64,000 bases of DNA, taken from positions 34,290 to 98,289 of the forward strand of contig DASPTQ010000259.1 in NCBI GenBank assembly GCA_035623335.1, given 5' to 3'. Below, piece by piece: positions 32,851 to 41,439 of the stretch. Position numbers and translations under genes: made by a program. This stretch comes from JAFAGX01 sp035623335. Its GTDB lineage: Bacteria; Acidobacteriota; Terriglobia; Terriglobales; Acidobacteriaceae. Positions within the stretch are counted from its first letter, which is position 1. Each line of letters opens with the position of its first letter. Under the pieces are notes generated by a model, which did not search any database, was not told the DNA's origin, and saw only the letters and a list, made by a program, of their open reading frames with translations.

Positions 32851-35802
32851 GTGGTGAGCGCCAGCGTCCAGCCGCCAACCGAAGTTGACCTGCGCGAGTT
32901 TATCGACCTTTCCTTGAACCTCTTGTGTATCGCAGGTACCGATGGATACTTCAAACATGTCAACCGGGCCTGGGAAACGACATTTGGCTACACCCGGGAA
33001 GAATTACTCGCGCGTCCCTATCTTGAGTTTGTGCATCCCGATGACCGCCAGGCCACCATGGCGGAAGCGGCACACGTCGCCTCCGGGCGCAATACGATTT
33101 CCTTTGAAAACCGTTACCGTGCGAAGGACGGCTCCTACAAATGGCTACTCTGGTCGGCGGTTGTCCGCGCTGAAAGAGGCCTGATTTACGCGATCGCCAC
33201 CGACGTCACGGAACGCAAGCAGGAAGACGCGCGGCTGGCTACCCAGCACGCGGTTACCCGCGTGCTCGCCGAAGCACCGACCCTGGCCAGTGCAACTCCT
33301 CGGATCCTGCAAGCGATTTGTGAGAGTCTCGACTGGTCAGTGGGAGCCATTTGGCGAGTGGACCGAGAGGAGAAGCTGCTACGCTGCGTGGAAACCTGGC
33401 ACATGCCATCGGCGCGGGTTAGCCAGTTCGACCGGCGCACCCACTCCCGGACGTTTTCTGCCCCGGTCGGCCTGCCTGGCCGAGTTTGGTCGCAAGCCAG
33501 TCCCGCCTGGATAGAAGATGTCACTCGCGACCCGAACTTCCCACGCGCATCCATCGCGGCAGAGGAGGGTCTGCATGCCGCCTTCGGTTTTCCGATCCTT
33601 CTCGGGGATGAGGTCCTGGGCGTGCTCGAATTCTTCAGCCACCAAATCCAACAGCCCGACCGCAAGTTGCTCGAAATGATGAGTGCCATCGGCAGCCAGA
33701 TCGGCCAGTTCATCGAGCGCAAGGAGGCGGAAGATGCGCTGCGGGTGTACGCAGGCGACCTTGAAGCAGCGAGCAAGCAAGCGGAAGAGGCGACTCGCGC
33801 CAAGAGCCAGTTTCTGGCCAACATCAGTCATGAGATCCGTACACCGATGAACGCCATCATTGGTATGACCGAGCTGGTGCAGGCGACCCGAATCACTCGC
33901 GAACAGCGGGAATATCTGAATACCATTCAGAGCTCAGCCGACGCCCTATTAACACTGGTCAACGATCTTCTCGACTTTTCCAAGATCGAAGCCCGCAAGC
34001 TCGAACTGGACCACGTCGGGTTCAACCTGCGCGATGCCCTCGAAGACACGATGCGGGTACTGGCTCCGCGTGCTTACCAGAAGGGAATTGAGCTGGCTTG
34101 CCACACCCGTCCGGATGTGCCGGATGCACTGGTGGGCGATCCTTTGCGCCTACGCCAGATAGTGTTGAATCTTGTGGGGAATGCCATCAAATTTACTGAG
34201 CATGGGGAAGTTGTGCTGCGGGTTGGGGCCGAATCTCTCCGCAACCGCACTGCTCATCTGCGTTTCTCCGTCAGCGATACCGGAATCGGCATTCCACCGG
34301 AGAAGCAAACGATGATCTTCGAGGCATTCTCCCAAGCCGACAGCTCTACGACGCGTCGCTACAGCGGAACCGGGCTGGGGCTGGCTATCTCGGCGGAGCT
34401 GGTAGAGCTGATGGGCGGCAGCATCTCGGTGGAAAGCCAACCCGGCCGGGGCAGCACGTTCCAGTTCACGGCCCGGTTCGAAGTCCAGCATCCGGGGAGA
34501 GAGAAGGCGCCTGCCCGCTGGCTCACTCTCAGCGAACTGCCGGTGTTAATCGTGGACGACAACACGACGAACCGCCGTATCCTCGAAGAGGTGTTGACAA
34601 ACTGGCGTATGCGCCCGGTTGCTGTCGACGGCGGCGCGGCTGCCCTCGGCATCTTGGAAGAGTCTCTGGACGCGGAGCAAGCGTTCGCCGTCGTGCTACT
34701 CGACGGACACATGCCGGACATGGACGGATTCGCAGTGGCGGAGCGCATCGCTGCCGACCGCCGCTACGCCGGCCTCAAGCTCGTGATGCTGACCTCGGCT
34801 GGTCAACCTGAGGATGTTGCCCGTTGTCGCAAGTTGGGCATCTCGGCCTATCTCACCAAGCCGATCAAGCAGTCCGAGCTGTTTGATGTGATTATCAACG
34901 CCATCAGACTTCCAGCGACGGAAACAGGCAACGCTCTACAGCGACCGAAAACAGCGCGGATTGGCCAGCGCACGCTGCGGGTGTTAGTGGCGGAAGACAA
35001 TCGGGTCAACCAGCTGGTAGTCACCCGGATCCTCGAGAAGCTGGGCCACCAGGTTACGGTTGTCGGCAACGGCCGCGCGGCACTGGCTGCAGCCGAGACA
35101 GGCAAGTTTGATCTCATCGTGATGGACGTGCAGATGCCGGAGATGGATGGGCTTGACGCAACGATGGCCATCCGCACCTGGGAGAAGACGACGGGCACGC
35201 ACGTCCCGATCGTGGCCATGACAGCGCATGCCATGAAGGGTGACCGCGAACGTTGTCTGGCCGCTGGCATGGATGCGTATACCTCCAAGCCAATACGCGT
35301 CAAAGAGCTCGAGCGGGCGATCACGGAACTCATCGGTCCGCGAGATTGGGCGAAGGTGCCGGTGTCGGAGCCGGACCAGGCAGATAGCGTGATTGATCCT
35401 GCGGCCCTCCTGGCAGGTGTTGACGGCAATCGTCGACTTTTGCGCGACCTTATTCGCCTTTTTCTCGCCGATTACCCGAAACGTCTAGCCGGAATCAAGG
35501 AGGCAATTCGCCGCGGTGATGCCGAAGGTTTGAGGAGAGCGGCGCACGCGCTGAAGGGCTCGGTTGGCAACTTCAGAGCCAAGAAGGCGCTTGCGGCTGC
35601 TCACCGGCTGGAGATCCTTGGCGCCGAGGGAGACCTTGCTACGGCTAGCCGCACAGGTGCGACGCTCGAGTCCGAACTGACGCTTCTCCGCAAGGAGCTC
35701 AAAAAGGTAGCCATGAACTCTTCGACAGGAAGGTCAAGAACGAGCTGGAACCGAACCCAGAAACCGAGCAAGAACCGAACCCAGAAACGCGGACGAGCCT
35801 GA
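32851..35802 (+). CDS. Hybrid sensor histidine kinase (PAS-GAF-HisKA-HATPase-REC-REC-HPt)
   Basis: This roughly 983-residue cytoplasmic protein contains a PAS domain (about 12-130), a GAF domain (145-290), HisKA with H327 in ANISHEIRTPMNAIIGMTEL, and a HATPase (NLVGNAIKFTEHGE, DTGIGIPPEKQ, GTGLGLAISAELV). Two receivers follow (phospho-acceptors D618 and D759) and an HPt domain (H899 in RRAAHALKGSVGNF). It can run an internal phosphorelay and pass phosphate on, possibly to the divergent receiver/RsbW fusion. The last 27 residues are strongly basic with a short repeat (NRTQKPSKNRTQKRG). The start is unclear: TTG 32839, GTG 32851 and GTG 32854 all lie around a GGGGGAG element. Confidence 0.92.
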   Translation: MVSASVQPPTEVDLREFIDLSLNLLCIAGTDGYFKHVNRAWETTFGYTREELLARPYLEFVHPDDRQATMAEAAHVASGRNTISFENRYRAKDGSYKWLLWSAVVRAERGLIYAIATDVTERKQEDARLATQHAVTRVLAEAPTLASATPRILQAICESLDWSVGAIWRVDREEKLLRCVETWHMPSARVSQFDRRTHSRTFSAPVGLPGRVWSQASPAWIEDVTRDPNFPRASIAAEEGLHAAFGFPILLGDEVLGVLEFFSHQIQQPDRKLLEMMSAIGSQIGQFIERKEAEDALRVYAGDLEAASKQAEEATRAKSQFLANISHEIRTPMNAIIGMTELVQATRITREQREYLNTIQSSADALLTLVNDLLDFSKIEARKLELDHVGFNLRDALEDTMRVLAPRAYQKGIELACHTRPDVPDALVGDPLRLRQIVLNLVGNAIKFTEHGEVVLRVGAESLRNRTAHLRFSVSDTGIGIPPEKQTMIFEAFSQADSSTTRRYSGTGLGLAISAELVELMGGSISVESQPGRGSTFQFTARFEVQHPGREKAPARWLTLSELPVLIVDDNTTNRRILEEVLTNWRMRPVAVDGGAAALGILEESLDAEQAFAVVLLDGHMPDMDGFAVAERIAADRRYAGLKLVMLTSAGQPEDVARCRKLGISAYLTKPIKQSELFDVIINAIRLPATETGNALQRPKTARIGQRTLRVLVAEDNRVNQLVVTRILEKLGHQVTVVGNGRAALAAAETGKFDLIVMDVQMPEMDGLDATMAIRTWEKTTGTHVPIVAMTAHAMKGDRERCLAAGMDAYTSKPIRVKELERAITELIGPRDWAKVPVSEPDQADSVIDPAALLAGVDGNRRLLRDLIRLFLADYPKRLAGIKEAIRRGDAEGLRRAAHALKGSVGNFRAKKALAAAHRLEILGAEGDLATASRTGATLESELTLLRKELKKVAMNSSTGRSRTSWNRTQKPSKNRTQKRGRA

Positions 35803-35874
35803 GTACTGCCTGTTGAGTTTACGGAACGCACGATCGATCCGCTGAGTGAACATACATACGGAGGAGCAAAAACG

Positions 35875-36212
35875 TGGTGCGGGCGGAGGGAGTCGAACCC
35901 TCATGGGCCTTTTGAGCCCTGCGGATTTTCGATACCGTCTACGGCTTTCGCCGCCCGGATGCAGGGTTTGTGTTGAACTGCGCTTCCGGTTTGCGGTCTG
36001 GACTATCCCTTCACCCTCTCCCGGAAGATCCGGGGCTTAGGTGCCGCCCGTCTAGTCTCTACACCTTCCCGGCTTGATTTCTCGCCGGGCTTGGCTCGGG
36101 ATTGCCACATCGAGAGGTTTCCCCGACTTTGAGCAGTTCTGCATCGCCGGTTTCCCGGCGAGCACTCAAGTTTTTCTCAAGTCCGCTGCGTCTGCCATTC
36201 CGCCACGCCCGC
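35875..36212 (-). tRNA. tRNA-Leu (UAA) interrupted by a group I intron
   Basis: The 5' exon (36179-36212) and 3' exon (35875-35929, including encoded CCA) join to a complete type II tRNA. The acceptor stem is GCGGGCG/CGCCCGC and the T arm GAGGG-TTCGACT-CCCTC. The long variable arm is GGGC/GCCC. The anticodon stem-loop is GCGGA-CTTAAAA-TCCGC, giving anticodon UAA. The intron lies between U34 and A35, the classic position of the tRNA-Leu(UAA) intron of cyanobacteria and plastids. The gene is on the minus strand, downstream of a truncated DUF937 gene. Confidence 0.92.
35930..36178 (-). ncRNA. Group I intron in tRNA-Leu(UAA), 249 nt
   Basis: The intron follows a U (…GGACTT) and ends with G (…GTATCG), the two group I boundary rules. 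Core elements, read on the minus strand, are GGCAATCCCGAGCCAAGCC (P/Q region), then GTAGAGACTAGACGGG (R) and GGGATAGTCC (S). GACTA and TAGTC can form the P7 helix, and a GGCGGCGAAAGCCG hairpin lies near the 3' end. These match the layout of the cyanobacterial tRNA-Leu intron (subgroup IC3), and a guide-like TTGAG lies near the 5' end. There is no reading frame for a homing endonuclease. It is expected to self-splice. Confidence 0.88.
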
Positions 36213-36319
36213 GTGGTTGGCTTGACGGCAGACCCCTATGATAGGGCAGGTTTGCCGAAATTTATACGTGGGTCTCAGGATCCGCAGTCGGGCGCGAGGT
36301 CTGCGATATTTGGCGGGAT

Positions 36320-36446
36320 TGTTTCTCGCTTGGACGTCCACGGCCTTCTGGGTTAGGGCAGGGCTCTCCGCGACAATTGCAGCCATCTTGGACACAACCG
36401 ACGGAGTGAGATACCCGCGCACGAGATCCAAACGATTGCCAGCCAT
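36320..36446 (-). pseudogene. Truncated DUF937-like gene (N-terminal fragment)
   Basis: Behind a strong binding site (AAAGGAG, 5 bases before ATG 36446) a frame begins MAGNRLDLVRGYLTPSV and continues VSKMAAIVAESPALTQKAV. That matches the usual start of bacterial DUF937 proteins. After about 40 residues the similarity stops and the frame runs without meaning into the tRNA-Leu gene. A normal member is well over 100 residues, so this is a truncated copy, perhaps from a deletion next to the tRNA gene. The right half boundary is approximate. Confidence 0.58.
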
Positions 36447-36804
36447 GACGTCTCCTTTCTCAGTCCAACACGCTTTTCTGCTGATCCAAGTGAGCTAGCT
36501 GTTGCTTCTCCAGCTGGGCTTCTCCAGCTGGGCAAAGAGGCGCTGCAGGCAGCCGCGGATATCACGGCAGCAGCAACGCGGTACCACTCTTTCACATCCT
36601 GATCGGGAAGGGGGGCAACAAACTAATCAATGGACCTGGGGATTTTCTTCAATCCGTGAAATGGTGTGTGGCTCGGCAACGCTGGAAGTGTTCAATGTTC
36701 CTGGAATGGATTGAACACTACAGACTGCAGCCGGACGTTTGCATTTGCTGTAAGCCCGGATCTGCAAGAGACATATCGACCAAGCGATCCGGCTCCCCCA
36801 AGGC
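36447..36804. other. Intergenic region with a short tandem repeat and inverted repeat
   Basis: No convincing gene was seen. TTCTCCAGCTGGGC is repeated twice in tandem near 36507-36534. GTGTTCAAT (36688-36696) and ATTGAACAC (36710-36718) form a 9-bp inverted repeat with a 13-base loop and no T-run. Confidence 0.4.
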
Positions 36805-38160
36805 CTACTTCACGTATTTCGGTTCCTTGCCTTGCGACCAGGGATCGTAGGTTGCTACGAAGTGGATCCGCTCAGGTCGGGTGGGGTGATCGTCGAACCA
36901 GAGCTTGACGAACCAGCTCGGGTCGGGATCGGAAAGATTCACTTCTCCGCTTTTTTCGAAATAGTGCGCCGCGACTTGGTTGGGATCGGCCACGATGCCT
37001 TGGATGACTTCGAGACCGTAGCGGTCGGCTTCGTGCTCGAAGTGGCGAGAGACGGCATTGAAGGCGGGTGTAGCGAGAAAGGACAGCAGACTGATCACAA
37101 GGAAGAGCGCCGGAAAGGAAGCCCAGTCGGCTAAGTCGCGAATGCCCCATTGGTTTTTCCAACGGGCGAGCATCGAGAGCGCGAGGCGGTAACCGAGGTA
37201 GAGCAGGAACAGAAGGATGGCTTCCGCGCAGGCGATGCCCGTCGTCAGGTGGAGGAGAACGTAGTGGCCCATCTCATGTCCGAAGACGAAGAGTGTCTCG
37301 GGGGTCGTGGCTTTGGCGATCATGGTATCCCAGACGACAACCCGCTTGGAGGCCCCAAATCCGGTGACGTAGGCGTCCAGCTCGGTCGTCTTGGTGCTGG
37401 CGTTCATCACAAACATGCGGTCAGTCGGGATTTCGATTCCGCCACGCCGGGTGACTTCCTGAATTTTGGAGACCAGAACGGGCTCGGCGCCCGCGAGCGG
37501 CTTGAAGGTGTAAAAGAGAGGATCGACCACCAGCGGCTTGAGGAAGAAGACAAGGAGCAGGACGGGTAGGGAGGTTAGCCAGAAGTAAAACCACCATCGG
37601 CGCGGGCTACGGCGGATGACGGCGTAGAGAATTCCGATGAGCACGGTGCCGACGATCAGCGTGAGGGTCTGGTTGATGATCCAGTCTCCGTACCAAGCTG
37701 GCCAGGGTTGTACGCTGAGGCCGAAGGCGCGGTTCAGCGATTGATCCCAAATATCGCACGGGATGCCGAGCACGGCGATCAGAAGAAGAATGAGGGGTGC
37801 AAAAATGATCAGTTGCAGCAGGCGGCGTGAGGACGTGTGTTCGGCGAGGTTGCGCAACACGGGAGCAACGCGCCAGCGCAAGAGGACCAGCAGCAGGAGA
37901 AAGCCGTACAGCGTGTTGACAAAGAAATGCCGATAGCGGGCGTTCGAATAGGCCTTGGCGCGGGCGTATTCGGCAGGAGACGGACGGTATTCAAAGATTG
38001 CTTCCTGGGGTGGTCGAGCGGCTTTGGCAGATGTGGTTGCCGGTGAAGTCGCGGGAGCGATCGAGGCTGGCGTCGGGGAATCGCCGGAGTTGGTTTGCGG
38101 GGCGAGCGGGCGAACGGTTGCGAGGAGCGAGAACAGAACGAAGAATCGGCCGTACTTCAT
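36805..38160 (-). CDS. M48-family (Ste24-like) membrane metalloprotease
   Basis: The 451-residue protein has an N-terminal signal-like segment (FFVLFSLLATVRPLAPQ) and several membrane helices. The zinc-binding HEMGH motif sits in VFGHEMGHYVLL, and a downstream glutamate ligand in FEHEADRYGLEV. It belongs to the Ste24/HtpX-like group, which cleaves membrane or lipid-modified proteins and helps envelope quality control. The -10 box TAGAAT lies six bases before the ATG, so the message is probably leaderless. Confidence 0.9.
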   Translation of the reverse strand: MKYGRFFVLFSLLATVRPLAPQTNSGDSPTPASIAPATSPATTSAKAARPPQEAIFEYRPSPAEYARAKAYSNARYRHFFVNTLYGFLLLLVLLRWRVAPVLRNLAEHTSSRRLLQLIIFAPLILLLIAVLGIPCDIWDQSLNRAFGLSVQPWPAWYGDWIINQTLTLIVGTVLIGILYAVIRRSPRRWWFYFWLTSLPVLLLVFFLKPLVVDPLFYTFKPLAGAEPVLVSKIQEVTRRGGIEIPTDRMFVMNASTKTTELDAYVTGFGASKRVVVWDTMIAKATTPETLFVFGHEMGHYVLLHLTTGIACAEAILLFLLYLGYRLALSMLARWKNQWGIRDLADWASFPALFLVISLLSFLATPAFNAVSRHFEHEADRYGLEVIQGIVADPNQVAAHYFEKSGEVNLSDPDPSWFVKLWFDDHPTRPERIHFVATYDPWSQGKEPKYVK

Positions 38161-38166
38161 GCAGCT

Positions 38167-38172
38167 ATTCTA
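38167..38172 (-). promoter_or_regulatory. -10 box of the M48 protease gene (leaderless)
   Basis: On the minus strand TAGAAT is followed by six bases and then the ATG. The predicted transcription start coincides with the start codon. Confidence 0.5.
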
Positions 38173-38369
38173 GGGCTGAGGCAGGCAGGTGCGTGTCGAT
38201 CGAGCACAAACCGATGATCGAGCGAAGCAAAAAGGACTTGAGCCAATCGCCACGGCGCACGGTCTTTCACGCGGCCAACCTGAGAAGGCGTATCTTCCTT
38301 TCAACCCTGGGCACCAACACCTTGCGCATTCGATTCGATGAATGAAACCGGGCAGAACCTCACAAAGCA

Positions 38370-38399
38370 AAGGCTGTCGAGATTTCTCTCGACAGCCTT
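38370..38399. repeat. Perfect 13-bp inverted repeat (hairpin)
   Basis: AAGGCTGTCGAGA and TCTCGACAGCCTT are separated by 4 bases. On the minus strand the loop is GAAA, a stable GNRA tetraloop, followed by TGCTTTG. On the plus strand no T-run follows. It may be a terminator or part of an unannotated RNA. Confidence 0.7.
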
Positions 38400-38988
38400 G
38401 ATATCCTCTGGGCCCGCGTGCGGATGCGCGAGGACTAGTTACTACACCCGGATAGTTTATCTTCCCCCCACCCCCTATTTATAAGAGGTCCACTTCTCCG
38501 GGCGACGCGTCATATTCATGCATAGCAAGCCAATTGCCATTCTAAATGATTGACAACAACCCAGCTAGTCAGCATTCACTGCGCAAAAATTTGACCACTT
38601 CAGCGAATCGGTTTGCACAGTCTCGTAACGACTTTACTTTCTATCTCCCATCCCAACGGGCACGAGCGAAGGTGCTGGCCATTTCTTCCTTCGAGCCGGC
38701 TCGCCTGCGGCCGGCAAACCTTCGTTGGCGGGAAGCCTCGGCGCCATCGATCGTACGGATCTAAGTTACTTGACGGTCTCGAGACAGCCAGATCCGTTGA
38801 GGGTTCTCCCGCTCTCGGAGGTCCCGGTCGAATCACCACATAGCGGAATGATGCCGCAAGGGGACCGCTTCCTCCGCCGAAAAAGAATCCGGTTCGAAGT
38901 TAGGAGTTGGACCAGCTTCAAGTGACTCGCACTCGCCGACCTCGCGCCCGTGGCATAATGTCGGAAGTAGGCTGAGCGGAGCTGAATC

Positions 38989-40107
38989 ATGAGCACGCAA
39001 GTGGAACCTATCGCCAAGACACTGCCTGGACGTTATTACACCGATCCCGCAGTCTTCCGAGAGGAGATGGAGCAGTTCTTCTTCCGGTCTTGGGTCTGTG
39101 CCGGGCGAACGGAACAGATTGAGAAACCTGGGGATTATTTTCTGCGCGAGGTCGCCGGCGAGAGCATCATCATCACTCGCGATCAGGGTGGCACGGTGCG
39201 CGCATTCTATAACGTCTGCCGCCATCGCGGTACACGCATCGTCACCGCGCCGGAAGGAAGCTTTACCGGCCGCATTCAGTGTGGTTACCACGGGTGGACC
39301 TATGGTCTAGACGGGCGTCTGATTGGGGCGCCCCATATGGAGGAAAGCGCCGGCTTCTGTCGCGAGGACTATCCGCTGAACAAGGTGCAGGCAGCGGTTT
39401 GGGAAGGACACATCTTTATCAATCTGAATCCTCAAGCCGAGCCTCTCGAGAAACAACTGGACGACCTTCCCAAAAAATTTGCTGCCTGGAGAATGGCCGA
39501 ATTGCGCCTGTCGAAGCGCATCTTGTATGAGGTAAAGGCGAATTGGAAGCTGATCATTCTAAATTACAACGAGTGCTTGCACTGTCCCGTGCTCCATCCT
39601 GCGCTCAATCGTTTCACCAATTATCTCAGTTCGGACAACGAGCTTCCGCATGCGACCTATATTGGTGGTGCGATGGAGTTTCGCAACGGCGCTGAAACCA
39701 TGAGCCTCGACGGCGAGCGACGGCGCAACCCGCTGCCCGGCCTAAGCGGGGAAGAGTGCCAGAAGGTTTGCTACTACGCAATCTATCCCAACTTCTTGCT
39801 CAGCCTGCATCCTGACTACATGATGACCCACACTTTGTGGCCACGTAGTGTCGACCGTACGGAGATCATCTGCGAGTGGCACTTCCATCCCGTCGAGATG
39901 GCGAAAGTCGACTTTAATGGCAACGACGCCGTCGATTTCTGGGACCTGACGAACCGGGAAGATTGGGGTATCTCGGAACTCTCGCAATTGGGAATTCAAT
40001 CTCGTGCATACCGGCCGGGGCCCTATTCTGAGCGAGAATCGCTGCTTCATGCCTTTGACAACGTGGTTCTCGAGCGAGAGCAGCAAACCAAGGGCCGCCG
40101 CTTCTAG
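38989..40107 (+). CDS. Rieske-type aromatic/quaternary-amine oxygenase, alpha subunit
   Basis: The 372-residue protein has the Rieske [2Fe-2S] motif (CRHRGTRIV and CGYHGWTYG) and the mononuclear iron site NYNECLHCPVLHP. Ring-hydroxylating oxygenases and the choline/carnitine/glycine-betaine monooxygenases share this layout; the iron-site sequence looks closest to the quaternary-amine group, but the substrate is not certain. No reductase or ferredoxin gene is adjacent, so electrons must come from a component encoded elsewhere. It is probably monocistronic. Confidence 0.9.
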   Translation: MSTQVEPIAKTLPGRYYTDPAVFREEMEQFFFRSWVCAGRTEQIEKPGDYFLREVAGESIIITRDQGGTVRAFYNVCRHRGTRIVTAPEGSFTGRIQCGYHGWTYGLDGRLIGAPHMEESAGFCREDYPLNKVQAAVWEGHIFINLNPQAEPLEKQLDDLPKKFAAWRMAELRLSKRILYEVKANWKLIILNYNECLHCPVLHPALNRFTNYLSSDNELPHATYIGGAMEFRNGAETMSLDGERRRNPLPGLSGEECQKVCYYAIYPNFLLSLHPDYMMTHTLWPRSVDRTEIICEWHFHPVEMAKVDFNGNDAVDFWDLTNREDWGISELSQLGIQSRAYRPGPYSERESLLHAFDNVVLEREQQTKGRRF

Positions 40108-40168
40108 CACTAGGGCGATGAGGCGCCCGGGTAAGGTTCGAAGGCCTGGGTTGTACAAGCCTGGCCGG

Positions 40169-41245
40169 TCAACTGGCCTCGGAGGTTGGAATTACGAGCG
40201 AGGCTTCGGCTTTTTCGCTCTCATCGGCGACCTTTCGTAGCGACAATCGTTCGCGATGTGCCAGCAATAGACCAACCGGGGTCACCGCCACGAAACTGAC
40301 CAGCCACAGCAGAATGCCACAACTCACCGCCAGTTCCCGTGGCACCTGGAAGACCTTGTCCAGGGCTTCGATGGTTGCCAGCTGAGAGCCGCCACCAACG
40401 CCCGGCAACTGCACCATGGAGCCGACCATGCTCGAGCCCATCAGCAAAAGAACTTGGGTCGTGCTCATCGCCGGCATCGGAGCGCCGTAAGCGTGGGTGA
40501 CTTGTTCATAGGAGACTGCGATCATCCACCACATCACGAGCGAAATTACAGCGAGTTGAAGGAACGAGAGCGGGTCATGGATCGTATGCAACCCTCGGGC
40601 AAATTCCCGCACACGCTGTGCGATCCGATGCCCAAGATTCTGCGCCAGATGGGAAAGGCGCCTCTCCGCCCAGTCCGCCATCCTGGGTCCCTGGTACGAC
40701 ACCAGCATAGCGATGGCGAACATGAGAAGCACAAGAGCTGACAGAAGATATCCGGTAACGTGCAGCCAATGATGATAGACCGGGCGCGCCATGGCGAACA
40801 TGCGCAATTTTGTCGGCAGGAAGATCCCACCCACCATCAAAACCGTGAACGCTCCCACGTCGAAGATCCGTTCCACCGTCCATACTGCCAGCTGCGATGA
40901 AAAGCTCAGGTTGACGCGGCGGGCAATCAAGTACGGACGGATCAGCTCACCCGGACGGCCAAGCGCTACCAGTCCGGTAAACCCCACCATGGTGGGAGAA
41001 ATCAGCGAGGCGGCCGAAACCTTCTTCCCGACCGGGCGGAGAAAGATCTTCCAGCGTAGGGCGCGAAGTACGTAGGCCAAATAAATCAATACGATGCCGT
41101 ACCCGACATGAAGCCAGCTCACGTCCCGGGTGTGCTCCAGGAACTTGCTCCAATCAAACGTCCGCCATTCCCGGAATTGCACATAGACCAAGACAAGGAG
41201 GACCCCTAACAGCAGTCCGTAAATGCTCCAGCGCTGCTTATTCAT
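40169..41245 (-). CDS. UPF0104 / lysylphosphatidylglycerol synthase TM-region family membrane protein
   Basis: The 358-residue protein is an integral membrane protein with about eight helices. It has the family features VFLTFF-like first helix, ALRWKIFLRPVGKKVSAASL, GLVALGRPGELIRPYLIARR, and GSMVQLPGVGGGSQLATIEALDKVF. The family matches the membrane part of MprF, and members are thought to move or synthesise lipids; the soluble transferase domain is absent here. It stands alone between the Rieske gene, with which it converges, and the transglycosylase gene. Confidence 0.86.
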   Translation of the reverse strand: MNKQRWSIYGLLLGVLLVLVYVQFREWRTFDWSKFLEHTRDVSWLHVGYGIVLIYLAYVLRALRWKIFLRPVGKKVSAASLISPTMVGFTGLVALGRPGELIRPYLIARRVNLSFSSQLAVWTVERIFDVGAFTVLMVGGIFLPTKLRMFAMARPVYHHWLHVTGYLLSALVLLMFAIAMLVSYQGPRMADWAERRLSHLAQNLGHRIAQRVREFARGLHTIHDPLSFLQLAVISLVMWWMIAVSYEQVTHAYGAPMPAMSTTQVLLLMGSSMVGSMVQLPGVGGGSQLATIEALDKVFQVPRELAVSCGILLWLVSFVAVTPVGLLLAHRERLSLRKVADESEKAEASLVIPTSEAS

Positions 41246-41439
41246 CGGATACGAGCTTCTGGTCGGTAAACAAACACAGGGAATTACTTAAGGTAAACGA
41301 CCTATACGCAGGGGTCAAACGCGAGAGGACGAATCCAGGACCTCGGCAAGGGCTCGAGTGCGACGAGGCACCCTTCCTTGAGAACCGGGTTCTCGTACAA
41401 GAGGTTTCTTAAGTCGCAAGCCTGGGGAAGGAACGTGGT

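Larger units (their letters stand above)
38161..38988. other. Long intergenic region, no gene recognised
   Basis: This 828-base gap between divergent genes holds only short frames with no family likeness. It contains a perfect 13-bp hairpin at 38370-38399 and, close to the Rieske gene, a -10-like CATAAT (38954-38959). It could contain an untranslated RNA, but I cannot assign one. Confidence 0.35.
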
